64,000 nt of DNA. It comes from SIG588 sp045591985. GTDB lineage: Bacteria; Bacillota; Clostridia; Oscillospirales; Acutalibacteraceae. This document shows, piece after piece, positions 18,506 to 26,781 of the stretch. The stretch covers positions 1 through 64,000 of the forward strand of contig JAZNTV010000008.1 in NCBI GenBank assembly GCA_045591985.1, in the 5' to 3' direction. A program made the translations under genes and the position numbers. Each line of letters begins with the position of its first letter. The first letter of the stretch is position 1. Under the pieces are notes generated by a model that saw only the letters and a list, made by a program, of their open reading frames with translations, was not told where the DNA came from and ran no database searches.

Positions 18506-19534
18506 ATGCATATCTATGATGAAACGGTAGATTTTCAACGCCACGATATGTGGTTTGTAAAGCGTTTCGGTATTGTCGCTGCTACGGAAATGGTGTTAGA
18601 TTATGCCTCGCAAAACGATCTGCCGTTTTTATATGACACCCACCAACTTGCGCACTTTTTGCACATTCCCCGCCGGGTGTTGTTTCGTTGGATGCGCAAC
18701 ATTTCCGCTTGTTATATGCCGATTGACCTGCCGAAGAAAAACGGCGGCACACGTCAATTGCACGTACCGATCACTCCCCTCAAGGTGTCTCAGCGAATAA
18801 TTCTTGAGGAGATCGTTTCGCGGTTACCTATCTCCTCGTATGCAACCGCTTACGTAAAAGGAACACGATTGATCGACAATGCCTCTCCCCACTGTTCCCA
18901 TCGGTATCTCTTAAAACTGGATATCACAGATTTCTTCGGAAGCATTCGCTTCGACCAAATCTACAGCGCCGCCTTCAACACCACGCGTTTTCCGAAACAG
19001 ATTGGGGTCATGCTTACCGCGCTGTGTTGTCACGAAGACATCCTTCCGCAAGGTGCTCCCACCTCACCCGCACTCTCCAACGTAGTGATGCGGCGTTTTG
19101 ATGACCACATCGGCGAATGGTGCAAACAACGCGGCATCACCTATACCCGCTACTGCGATGACATGACCTTTTCTGCCGACAGACCGTTGTTTGCGGTGTA
19201 TGAAAAAGTGCGCGGAATGCTCAACGATATGGGACTTTCGTTAAACGAAAAGAAAACACATTTTGTAACCCGCGCCTCCCGCCAAAGCGTGACGGGTCTG
19301 ACGGTAAACGAAAAGGTCTCCGTATCGAGCGAGTATAAACGCGATCTTCGCCAACAAGTACATTACGCCTTGCGGTTCGGTTTTGCCGATGCGCTCTCCA
19401 AACGCAACGACCACGCATTCCAAAGCGCCGACCGATATGCCCGGCATCTGATCGGACGTGTACGATACGTATTACAAATCGAACCGCATAATGTATGGTT
19501 TCAAAATGCTTTACAACAATTGCTGTGGCGATAA
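18506..19534 (+). CDS. Retron-type reverse transcriptase
   Basis: This 342-residue enzyme should reverse-transcribe part of the upstream RNA into branched msDNA. Hallmarks are the RT motif PKKNGGTRQLHVP, the retron region X motif NAxxH at residues 125-129 (NASPH), the catalytic KLDITDFFGSI (Asp139), LPQGAPTSPALSN, the active-site YCDD at 216-219, and the region Y motif VTG at 262-264. There is no maturase, endonuclease or fused effector domain, and the length is normal for a stand-alone retron RT. The ATG at 18506 follows AAGGAGGG at 18491. The TAA stop touches a terminator arm, so nothing else was transcribed downstream in this unit. Confidence 0.93.
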   Translation: MHIYDETVDFQRHDMWFVKRFGIVAATEMVLDYASQNDLPFLYDTHQLAHFLHIPRRVLFRWMRNISACYMPIDLPKKNGGTRQLHVPITPLKVSQRIILEEIVSRLPISSYATAYVKGTRLIDNASPHCSHRYLLKLDITDFFGSIRFDQIYSAAFNTTRFPKQIGVMLTALCCHEDILPQGAPTSPALSNVVMRRFDDHIGEWCKQRGITYTRYCDDMTFSADRPLFAVYEKVRGMLNDMGLSLNEKKTHFVTRASRQSVTGLTVNEKVSVSSEYKRDLRQQVHYALRFGFADALSKRNDHAFQSADRYARHLIGRVRYVLQIEPHNVWFQNALQQLLWR

Positions 19535-19549
19535 AAAGAGGCATAACAC
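19533..19549. terminator. Left arm of a terminator split by an IS element
   Basis: AAAAAGAGGCATAACAC is exactly complementary to 20890-20906. Removing the intervening IS (keeping one CAAGA target copy) restores a 17-bp stem with an AAGAC loop and T runs on both sides: a bidirectional terminator shared by the retron RT and the convergent araC gene. Confidence 0.8.
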
Positions 19550-19615
19550 AAGATAAACTGCCCCAATTTGTGCAGACAGCATAAAAAAGGCATCTATGGT
19601 AGCAAATATTAAATT

Positions 19616-20469
19616 TTAAGCAACATACTGACATCGCTTTTCAAGTGGTGTCAGTTTTGTTTTAAGTTGGATTCGTTGATGATTGTAGAAATGGACGTAT
19701 TCACCTATGAGGAGGCGAGCCTCCTCATAGGTCTGAAGTTTTGTGCGATAAATACACTCGGTTTTAAGAATTGAGAAGAAATTTTCTGCTACAGCATTGT
19801 CGTAAGGGTTACCACGTCTTGACATTGACGGCGTAATGTCGTATGATCGTGTCAGGCGATAATATGCTTGAGATGTATATTGAAAGCCTTGGTCACTGTG
19901 GAGTTGCAGCTCTGCAGTGACTTTCTCTTTTTTCTTGGCTTCTCGGATTGTACTCAATACAAGATTTACGTTTTGTTCAGTGCCGGTCTTGTATGCAACA
20001 ATACTGTTATCATACAAATCTCGAATGATCGATAAATACAAAACGCCCTGTTTTGTGTGTATGTATGAAATATCCGTAACCCATTTTTGATTTGGTTTTT
20101 CGGCAGAGAAATCTCTATTCAATAAGTTAGGATACTTATGCAGACAATCTCCATAATTGCGATATTTTTTCTTCTGATTACCGATAACAAACCATATTTC
20201 TGCATAACCCTTAATACTGTTTTGGGATTACGATAAATACCGTTTCTTTCAAGCCATATATGTACTCTGCGATATCCGTAGGTTCTACCACATTCATCTT
20301 GGCATTCCCGTATCTTTTCAGCCAACGGCAGATCCCATGCGGGTATGTCCATTCGAGATACATAACCATAGTATCCACTTCGTGATACACCGAAGAATTT
20401 ACACATTTCACTAATGGTATACTTATCTTTTTGGCGGTAGATCACCATATATTTTACGCTTGTTCTCAC
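19616..20469 (-). pseudogene. IS3-family transposase OrfB, frameshifted
   Basis: OrfB is the catalytic DDE half of the transposase. The first part (from a GTG at 20469) has the HTH_21-like stretch RTYGYRRVHIWLERNG. The second part carries the rve core with WVTDISY (first Asp), LHSDQGFQY (second Asp) and GNPYDNAVAENFF (Glu). The two parts are out of frame: in an A6 run near 20165-20170 one base is missing, so the first frame ends at 20119. Adding one A restores continuous coding through YRNYGDCLHKYP into NRDFSAEKPNQKW. The element is therefore probably unable to move by itself, unless this is a sequencing error. Confidence 0.8.
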
Positions 20470-20801
20470 TTCCTTTCTGTAAGCGAGAGAAAATCCCGCA
20501 TCAACTCATTTTCCATTTCCAAACGCTTTATCTTTGTTTCCTTACGAGCAAGGATATATCTTAGTTCGGATACCTTATCTTGCTCTATAACTACATAATC
20601 CTTTGGTGGTCTGCCTTTGTGTTTTAGTGAGATTCCTGCTTGAATTTTTCGGTCTGTTACATTTTTACGGCAGAAGTAGTTGCGCATTTGTTTGTAACTA
20701 AAACCCAATTTATTTCCTATTTCTCTGCTTGTGTATCCTTCTTTTCGTAATTCTTCTATTTCATATTCATAACCTTTTATGTGACGATAACTTCTTGGCA
20801 T
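20466..20801 (-). CDS. IS3-family transposase OrfA (DNA-binding)
   Basis: This 111-residue protein is the helix-turn-helix part of an IS3-type transposase: EIEELRKEGYTSREIGNKLGFSYKQMRNYF at residues 13-42, then a basic linker and a C-terminal leucine-rich coiled coil (ETKIKRLEMENELM). GGAGAC lies 7 bp before the ATG. Its TGA stop overlaps the GTG start of orfB (GTGA), so coupling by reinitiation or frameshifting is likely. Confidence 0.85.
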   Translation of the reverse strand: MPRSYRHIKGYEYEIEELRKEGYTSREIGNKLGFSYKQMRNYFCRKNVTDRKIQAGISLKHKGRPPKDYVVIEQDKVSELRYILARKETKIKRLEMENELMRDFLSLTERK

Positions 20802-20808
20802 AACAAAA

Positions 20809-20847
20809 GTCTCCTATGGTAGTTTCTTTCATTCTACCATAGGAGAC
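20809..20847. repeat. Perfect inverted repeat in the IS upstream of orfA
   Basis: GTCTCCTATGGTAG at 20809-20822 is perfectly inverted at 20834-20847 with an 11-nt loop. A partial copy (CTATGGTAG) is at the other IS end, so this may be a transposase-binding site or a hairpin limiting read-in transcription. Confidence 0.6.
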
Positions 20848-20889
20848 CTCTTTTTTCTATTGTCCGTTTTTACTGGACTTGTTCAAGAC

Positions 20890-20906
20890 GTGTTATGCCT
20901 CTTTTT
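20890..20906. terminator. Right arm of the split terminator
   Basis: GTGTTATGCCTCTTTTT pairs perfectly with 19533-19549; it overlaps the last base of the araC-family stop codon. See the left arm. Confidence 0.8.
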
Positions 20907-21679
20907 CAGACCCCGTCACGGTATTCCCGCGGGGATTTGCCGGTATACTCACGGAACACATGGTTGAAACTGCGAATCGTTTGAAACCCGCTTTTCAATG
21001 CAACATCGGTAATTGACCGCTCCCTGCTCTCGAGCAGATGCACCGCTGCCTCCACACGATATTGATTGAGCAGACGGCGAAAATTGATGTTGTATTGCCG
21101 ACTGAGCAAATGCGAAAAATAGTGGTATTCATATCCAAACTGCTGTGCCGCCCCCTTCAGCGTCACATTTTCAGCATAATGCTGTGCCAACCAGTCGAGC
21201 AGATCCCCCACCAAAAAATCACTTTTATCCGCACGGGACTGCCATGTCACTTCACGTTCATACGCCGCACACAAGGCGTATAGACACGCTTTTTTCATCG
21301 TGCGGTCACAGTCGCTTTGCACCATTTCCGAGAGTACCAACTGCCATACGGCAGCGGGCGGTGTAAACAGCGGTGTGTCCCCTTGCCGTCCTTTGGTATC
21401 GTTCACAAATTTCGTTACGAAATCTTCCGAAAATACCGCTACCCACACCAGGCTTTCCTCGTCCGCCTTAAAAGTGTGAATCTGATTGGGCAACACCAAC
21501 GCCGCCTGCCCCGCTGTCGGTCTCACTACCATACCGCTGACCGTTACGTCAACCGCCCCCTTAAGCACCAGTAACACTTCGGCATTCTTGTGAAAGTGCG
21601 GTGCATATTCATCGGCCGTATAAAAGGTGGCGTTATAATTGTAATTTCCCACAGAATTCATGGGTTGATGAAAGATCAT
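20906..21679 (-). CDS. AraC-family regulator beside a glycyl-radical enzyme operon
   Basis: The 257-residue product has an N-terminal cupin (EYAPHFHKNAEVLLVLKGAVDV) and a C-terminal AraC double HTH, ending in the signature FQTIRSFNHVFREYTGKSPREYR. It is divergent from the activase/glycyl-radical-enzyme pair at 21781 and probably controls it in response to that pathway's substrate. I start at the ATG at 21679, which lies 6 bp after GGAG; the ATG at 21685 touches that site. The TGA stop abuts a terminator arm later split by the IS. Confidence 0.88.
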   Translation of the reverse strand: MIFHQPMNSVGNYNYNATFYTADEYAPHFHKNAEVLLVLKGAVDVTVSGMVVRPTAGQAALVLPNQIHTFKADEESLVWVAVFSEDFVTKFVNDTKGRQGDTPLFTPPAAVWQLVLSEMVQSDCDRTMKKACLYALCAAYEREVTWQSRADKSDFLVGDLLDWLAQHYAENVTLKGAAQQFGYEYHYFSHLLSRQYNINFRRLLNQYRVEAAVHLLESRERSITDVALKSGFQTIRSFNHVFREYTGKSPREYRDGV

Positions 21680-21710
21680 AGCCATCTCCAAATCATAACT
21701 TTTTGCTATT

Positions 21711-21739
21711 ATAATATAAGTTTTTTCTTTTTTTGTCAA
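21711..21739 (-). promoter_or_regulatory. Promoter of the araC-family gene
   Basis: On the minus strand TTGACA (21734-21739), a 17-bp A-rich spacer and TATTAT (21711-21716). It lies in the divergent region; a TATAAT at 21752-21757 could serve the activase gene on the plus strand but has no good -35. Confidence 0.65.
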
Positions 21740-21780
21740 GAGGGTTTCCTGTATAATGAAACCGAAAGAGAGGCGATACC

Positions 21781-22629
21781 GTGAGGGGACGTATATTTTC
21801 CATCGAGGAATTTTCCACTTTTGACGGTCCGGGAATACGTATGACTGTCTTCTTGAAGGGGTGTCCGCTCCGTTGTGTCTGGTGTCACAATCCCGAAGGG
21901 CAATCCTTTGAGAGTGAATGGGTGCGCTCCCCCAATGGGTGTCTCGGTTGCGGTGCTTGCCTTAAGGCAGGATGCCAAGCAAACGGCATCCCCTCACTGA
22001 CGGCGGAAAGCGCGGCGGTGTGCCCGCGCCATTTGGTGCGTGCCGCAGGTGAAGATATTACCGCCGCCGACTTGGTCGACCGCATTGAACGGAAAGCCTC
22101 CCTGCTGAATGCGGCGGGCGGCGGTGTCACCTTTTCGGGTGGTGAGCCGCTTGCACAACCACAGTTCCTGAGAGAATGCCTGCAAGCTCTTCGCGGCAAG
22201 ACACACCGCGCCCTCCAAACCAGCGGCTATGCCGCACCGCAACTCTTTGCCGATATGTTAGCCGATTGTGATTACGTGCTGTACGATTTAAAACTGATGG
22301 ACGGCACACGGCACAAACACTATACGGGTGTGGATAACACCCCTATCTTAGAAAACTACCGCACCCTCGCACAAAGCGGCGTGCCGTTTATCACCCGTAT
22401 CCCGTTGATCCCCACGGTGAACGACACGGAGGAAAACCTCGCGGCTACCGCGCAGTTTATGGCAGAGTTGGGGGTAGACCGCGTGGAACTTCTCCCCTAC
22501 AACCGTGCCGCAGGTGCAAAATATCCGTTGACGGCGCGTACCTATGCAGTGGATTTTGACGAGACACTGCCCCCCGACCCGCGCCGTGAGATCTTTGAAC
22601 ACGTTGGAATAGGAGTGACCGTATTATGA
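21781..22629 (+). CDS. Glycyl-radical enzyme activating enzyme
   Basis: This 282-residue radical-SAM protein should activate the enzyme encoded immediately downstream. The SAM cluster motif is CPLRCVWC near residue 28, followed by HNPEGQ. An added Cys-rich insert (CLGCGACLKAGC plus CPRH) probably binds another Fe-S cluster. The SAM-contacting SGGEPLAQPQFL is near residue 119, and the C-terminal RIPLIPTVNDTEEN region is typical. It begins with GTG and overlaps the next gene as ATGA, which couples translation. Confidence 0.92.
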   Translation: MRGRIFSIEEFSTFDGPGIRMTVFLKGCPLRCVWCHNPEGQSFESEWVRSPNGCLGCGACLKAGCQANGIPSLTAESAAVCPRHLVRAAGEDITAADLVDRIERKASLLNAAGGGVTFSGGEPLAQPQFLRECLQALRGKTHRALQTSGYAAPQLFADMLADCDYVLYDLKLMDGTRHKHYTGVDNTPILENYRTLAQSGVPFITRIPLIPTVNDTEENLAATAQFMAELGVDRVELLPYNRAAGAKYPLTARTYAVDFDETLPPDPRREIFEHVGIGVTVL

Positions 22630-24635
22630 CCGAAAAAGTGAAACAACTGAAAGCGTTCGTTTTAGACCGTTCCTACCGCGCCACCCGCAGTGATGAGACT
22701 TTCACCGTCCGTATCAGCAACGCGCTTACCTATGAAGACTCGCTGAACGTGATGCGCGCCGTGTTGGAACACGAAGCGCCCGCTTTGTACACGGGCGACA
22801 TCTTCGGATTTCACACCCATTTGCAAAACCACCCCACGCTTATGAAAGAGGACGGCGAATTGCCGTGGGGCTATATGCCCAACAACATCACCCCCGCGTA
22901 TGAACTGCTGATAGACCGCGGGTTTGATGCCATCATGCAAGAACTTTCCGAACGCGAAACGACCGCCGCGGGCGAAGCATCGGCATTCTACCGTGCAGCA
23001 AAAGAGGTTCTCGCCCTGTCACTCAACTATTGTGAGCGGTACCGCCTGACGGCTGCAGAACAAGGTTTTGACCGTTTAGCCGATGCACTCACCCGCATCC
23101 CGCAAAACCCACCGACCTCGTTTTACGAGGCGTGCCTGTTTCACAAAATCCTGCTGTTCTTTACACGTATCCTGGGATACCACTTGACACTCGGTCGGTT
23201 TGATCAGTATATGTACCGCTACTACGAGATGGATGTCGACCACGGCGTCACCCGCGGCGAATTGCTGGAAACGCTGGAGCTTTACTTCCTATCACTGAAT
23301 ATCGACACCGATACCATGTACGGCGTACAACAAGGCGACAACGGACTCAGCATGGTGCTTGGCGGTTACGACGCCGACGGGCGGGAGTGTTTTAATGCAC
23401 TATCCGCCTTGTGCATGGACGCCTCGTTGGAACTCGGTGTGATCGATCCGAAGATCAATCTGCGCGTCGGCAAAAATACACCCGACCGACTGTACGAATA
23501 CGGCACCAAGATGACCAAAAAAGGGCTGGGATTCCCGCAATATTGCAACGACGATGTGATCGTCCCCGCGTTGATCAAATTGGGATATCGCCCCGAAGAT
23601 GCACAAAACTACACCGTTGCCGCGTGCTGGGAGCCGATCATTCCCGGTTTGGGTTATGACATTCCCAATATGGGGGTGACCGACCTTGCCGCCATCACCG
23701 CCGCGGCGGTGAACGAACATTTAGCCGAATGCGATACCTTCGGGCAGTTGATGTCGTTCGTGGAAGCGGGACTTATCCGCCGTGCGGAAGAACTGAGTAC
23801 GTGGCGTGCGCCGCTTCATCTCTATTCCCCGCTGATGACCCTTATGACCTACGGGTGTATGGAAAGCGGTCGCGACGTGTCACGCGGCGGTGCGCGGTAT
23901 AACAATTTCGGCTCGCACGGGGCGGGCATCTCCACCGCCGTGGATTCACTGGCGGCCATCAAAAAACTGGTGTTTGAGGAACGGTCCCTGGACAAAGCCG
24001 CGTTGTTGGATGCCCTGTCGAAGAATTTTGAAGGATACACCACCCTGCGCAACCGCTTGCGGGATTGTCCCAAAATGGGCAACGACGACCCGTTCGCCGA
24101 CGATATTGCGGGCGATCTTCTCCGCCGTTATGCGGGCGTGCTGAACGGTCGTCCGAACACGGCAGGCGGGGTGTGGCGCGCCGGTACGGGCAGTGCGCAA
24201 TTGTATATCAGCTTCGCCAAAGAGTGCCCTGCCACTGCCGACGGGCGCGGCGCAGGTGAGCCGTATGCCTGCAGTTTCTCCCCTTCGATTGCCGCGCGTA
24301 TCAACGGCCCGCTCTCGGTGATCCAATCGTTTACGAAACACGATCTGACCGACACCATCAACGGCGGGCCGCTGACCATTGAACTGCACGACAACGTGTT
24401 CCGCAACGCGGAGGGTGAACGAAAGGTCGCGGCACTGGTAAAGTTGTTCGTGCTGTCGGGCGGGCATCAGTTGCAGCTAAACGCCATCAATCGCGACCGC
24501 CTGCTTGAAGCGCAAGCGCACCCCGAACGGCATCCCAACCTGGTGGTGCGCGTGTGGGGATGGAGCGGGTATTTCTGCGAACTGGATCTCCCCTTCCAAA
24601 ATCATATTATCGCCCGCACCGAATTTATGGTATAA
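22626..24635 (+). CDS. Glycyl-radical enzyme of unassigned subfamily
   Basis: This 669-residue enzyme belongs to the pyruvate formate-lyase superfamily. The active-site cysteine is Cys334 in VAACWEPIIPG, and the radical glycine is Gly645 in RVWGWSGYFCELD, close to the C-terminus as expected. It is shorter than PFL or the diol dehydratases (about 750-850 residues). The Cys context ACWEP differs from GCVEP-type lyases and dehydratases I know, so I do not name a substrate. Activase and AraC regulator are adjacent. A terminator directly follows. Confidence 0.88.
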   Translation: MTEKVKQLKAFVLDRSYRATRSDETFTVRISNALTYEDSLNVMRAVLEHEAPALYTGDIFGFHTHLQNHPTLMKEDGELPWGYMPNNITPAYELLIDRGFDAIMQELSERETTAAGEASAFYRAAKEVLALSLNYCERYRLTAAEQGFDRLADALTRIPQNPPTSFYEACLFHKILLFFTRILGYHLTLGRFDQYMYRYYEMDVDHGVTRGELLETLELYFLSLNIDTDTMYGVQQGDNGLSMVLGGYDADGRECFNALSALCMDASLELGVIDPKINLRVGKNTPDRLYEYGTKMTKKGLGFPQYCNDDVIVPALIKLGYRPEDAQNYTVAACWEPIIPGLGYDIPNMGVTDLAAITAAAVNEHLAECDTFGQLMSFVEAGLIRRAEELSTWRAPLHLYSPLMTLMTYGCMESGRDVSRGGARYNNFGSHGAGISTAVDSLAAIKKLVFEERSLDKAALLDALSKNFEGYTTLRNRLRDCPKMGNDDPFADDIAGDLLRRYAGVLNGRPNTAGGVWRAGTGSAQLYISFAKECPATADGRGAGEPYACSFSPSIAARINGPLSVIQSFTKHDLTDTINGGPLTIELHDNVFRNAEGERKVAALVKLFVLSGGHQLQLNAINRDRLLEAQAHPERHPNLVVRVWGWSGYFCELDLPFQNHIIARTEFMV

Positions 24636-24674
24636 AAAAACGCGGATATCTCGCAACGAGATATCCGCGTTTTT
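24636..24674. terminator. Strong bidirectional terminator
   Basis: A perfect 18-bp stem (AAAAACGCGGATATCTCG) with a CAA loop lies between the convergent glycyl-radical enzyme gene and uppP. Confidence 0.9.
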
Positions 24675-24682
24675 ACGTTGTA

Positions 24683-25519
24683 TTACAGCCAGCCGAGAAT
24701 GAGTGCCGCCGCAATGACGGCCGCCAGCACAATGCGATACCAACCGAACACCTTGAAATCGTGCTTCTTGATATACCCCATCAGGAAGCGGATCGCGAGC
24801 AATGACACCACGAAGGCGACGACCGTGCCCACCGCGAGCAGGATCCATTCGTCCGACGTAAAGGGTGCGGTTTCATCGTCCAATATGAATTTCAGCACCT
24901 TCAAGCCGCTGGCACCCGCCATCGCGGGGATCGCCATAAAGAAGGAGAATTCCGCCGCTACCTCGCGGGAAGTACCGAGCAAGGACGAGCCCAGAATGGT
25001 GGAACCCGAACGTGAGGTGCCGGGAATCAACGACAGACACTGAAACGCGCCGATACCGAGTGCACGGCCGTACGAGATATCCCCAAGCGTATTCACACGG
25101 GTCTTCGGCGGGAAGGTTTCCAAAAGCAAAAATCCGACACCGTAAACGAACAGCGTAATGGCAATGACGAGCGGTGTGGACAACACGCTGTCCACCAATT
25201 CCTCGATAGTGAAACCGACGATTGCGGTGGGAATACTGGCGACCAGCACCTTGCTCCACAGCACCCATGTGTCCTTTTTCTCTGCACTGTTCTTCTTGGG
25301 CGAAAAGGGGTTGAGTTTGTGGAAATACAACACCAGCACCGCCAAAATGGAGCCGAGCTGAATGACCACCTTGAAAATGTTAAAGAACTCTTCGCGCACG
25401 TTCATCGGCCACACCGCATCCAACAGCAAAATGTGACCCGTACTGCTGATGGGCAACCACTCGGTAATGCCTTGCACGATGCCCTGCAAAAAGGTTTTTA
25501 TCAGTTCGATAATAAACAC
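24683..25519 (-). CDS. uppP: Undecaprenyl-diphosphatase UppP (BacA type)
   Basis: UppP (278 residues) removes phosphate from undecaprenyl diphosphate to recycle the lipid carrier for cell wall synthesis, and can confer bacitracin tolerance. It shows the family motifs GITEWLPISSTGH near the N-terminus and PGTSRSGSTI in the middle, with about eight membrane segments. I prefer the GTG at 25519, 6 bp after AGAGGTG, to the ATG seven codons upstream, which would place that site inside the gene. It is transcribed alone and ends in the terminator at 24636. Confidence 0.93.
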   Translation of the reverse strand: MFIIELIKTFLQGIVQGITEWLPISSTGHILLLDAVWPMNVREEFFNIFKVVIQLGSILAVLVLYFHKLNPFSPKKNSAEKKDTWVLWSKVLVASIPTAIVGFTIEELVDSVLSTPLVIAITLFVYGVGFLLLETFPPKTRVNTLGDISYGRALGIGAFQCLSLIPGTSRSGSTILGSSLLGTSREVAAEFSFFMAIPAMAGASGLKVLKFILDDETAPFTSDEWILLAVGTVVAFVVSLLAIRFLMGYIKKHDFKVFGWYRIVLAAVIAAALILGWL

Positions 25520-25545
25520 CGTAACACCTCTTTCATACATTGCAT

Positions 25546-25576
25546 AAAGGGCTGTCGCTTCACGCGGCAGCCCTTT
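25546..25576 (-). terminator. Terminator after the ydbC-like gene
   Basis: A 13-bp stem (AAAGGGCTGTCGC, one G-U pair) lies 9 bp after the ydbC-like stop; T-rich sequence follows on both strands. Confidence 0.7.
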
Positions 25577-25585
25577 CGTTTTTGA

Positions 25586-25807
25586 TTACAGATCCATTTC
25601 GTTGAGCAGGTCGCGCAGGAGGATCAGTTCATCCGCCGAAAGGGTCACGCCCTTGCTCGCCTTTGCGTGTTCGGGCGCCCAGTCACGAATGTCGTACTTG
25701 GGAGCGTTGTCGTTCCAGCTCACGAGATTGATCTCCTTCGACCAACCCGACGGGGACTGCGACAGCACACCGCACTCTTTCAAGATCTCAAATTTGATTT
25801 CTGCCAT
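25586..25807 (-). CDS. YdbC/PC4-like ssDNA-binding protein
   Basis: The 73-residue product matches the YdbC family, small homologues of the transcription coactivator PC4 that bind single-stranded DNA. Recognisable parts are the opening IKFEILKECGVLS, the GWSKEINLVSWNDNAPKYDIRDWAPEH core written here as two adjoining strands, and a C-terminal helix ending LRDLLNEMDL. Its biological role is poorly known. A GGAG site is 6 bp upstream of the ATG and a terminator follows. Confidence 0.75.
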   Translation of the reverse strand: MAEIKFEILKECGVLSQSPSGWSKEINLVSWNDNAPKYDIRDWAPEHAKASKGVTLSADELILLRDLLNEMDL

Positions 25808-25849
25808 TTTGAAGCACTCCTTACAATATGTTGAATTTTTAAAACTGAC

Positions 25850-26741
25850 TTATCCTCGCGCCAACCACTTTTGCAACCAGTCACGCGTTTTTTTCGACGA
25901 TTTCATATCCCGTGAAATCGGTTTCGGCGAGCCGCTTTGAGCAGTGGGGATCACACGCTCTTGCGGCGGTTCAAAAAAAGTCGACTTCGTCCGTTGCAAC
26001 AGACGCTTGTTCCACCGCTGCCGCCGAACGTTCCAACACACTCGCCAGTTCGATCAGCCGTTGTTCGGCATTGCTGTTTTGCACAGTCAAAGCCTCTTCG
26101 GCTGCCGAAAACTCTTTTGCCGCCACATCCAACGCCGCACCGAGCGTCGCAATCGCTTGTGAGAGGGACGACAACCGTGTCGCACACCGCTCGTTCGCCT
26201 CTTCCAGATAGCGTGCACCCATGCTACGCACTTCCACCACAAAACGACCGACTTCATTCACCAGTTCATGATATCGATAATTTTCCGCTTCCAACTGTTG
26301 CTTTTGCGCGCGCAAAGCCGCCAATTCGCGTCGAAGTTCCTGTTCCGTCGCCGCCGCCTGTTGCTCCGCCTCACGCTTAGCTGTCGCATTTTGCGTTTCC
26401 AATTCCGCCACACGCGCCGCAAGTGCCGCGTGGGTCCGGCGCATTTCTTCTGTTTCGGCCAGTTGAATACGCAGTTCGCGGTTGGCTTCATATTGTTCAT
26501 TGATCAGTGCTTGCAATTTTTCCTGCTCTTCCCGTTCGGCCAACAGCGTGGCATGCTGCTCTTCCAATGCGGCGTTTGCTTCGTTCAATGCTTTGTCATA
26601 CGCATCGCGTTCGGCCGCCGCCGTCTGTTGTTGTACCGCCAATTCACGGCTATGTTCTTCTTGTAACGCATTGATATACGACAATACGTCCTCTTTATTA
26701 AAGCCGCCGAATTTGGAACGAAAGCCGCAATTTTCAGCCAT
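25850..26741 (-). pseudogene. Coiled-coil DivIVA-like protein with a homopolymer frameshift
   Basis: The N-terminus (GFRSKFGGFNKEDVLSYINAL) resembles DivIVA/GpsB-type membrane-targeting domains, and residues 28-200 are a long alanine/glutamate/glutamine-rich coiled coil. As read, translation stops after EVDFF at 25971. In an A7 run (T7 on the coding strand, 25973-25979), removing one base continues into a plausible tail, FFEPPQERVIPTAQ onward to DWLQKWLARG, ending at 25850, for about 297 residues. It may be a real or phase-variable frameshift or a base-calling error. Function is unknown; similar proteins organise division or sporulation sites. Confidence 0.65.
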
Positions 26742-26781
26742 ACTCCCATTCCTCTCCTTAAAATATATTTATACGGTACCC

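Larger units (their letters stand above)
19554..20883 (-). mobile_element. IS3-family insertion sequence
   Basis: An element of about 1.33 kb with two overlapping transposase frames (orfA, orfB) on the minus strand and a DDE integrase core. CAAGA occurs on both sides (19549-19553 and 20884-20888), a probable 5-bp target duplication. Subterminal inverted similarity is seen (CTATGGTAG at 19594-19602 and its complement at 20834-20842, each preceded by an A6 run). Exact tips are inferred from the target duplication. Its AT-rich composition differs from the surroundings. Confidence 0.8.

Noticed and set aside
18506..19534. Group II intron or diversity-generating reverse transcriptase
   Set aside because: There is no maturase or HNH domain and no template/variable repeat pair. 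NAxxH and VTG plus the upstream a1/a2-bounded RNA point to a retron.
19533..20906. 17-bp perfect inverted repeats as the IS ends
   Set aside because: The repeats carry T runs, abut the stop codons of both flanking genes and lie outside a CAAGA duplication, so they are better explained as a pre-existing terminator.
21735..21757. Strong promoter for the activase/glycyl-radical enzyme operon
   Set aside because: A TATAAT is present but the nearest -35-like TTGTCA is only 13 bp away; an activator-dependent promoter is possible but I could not define it.
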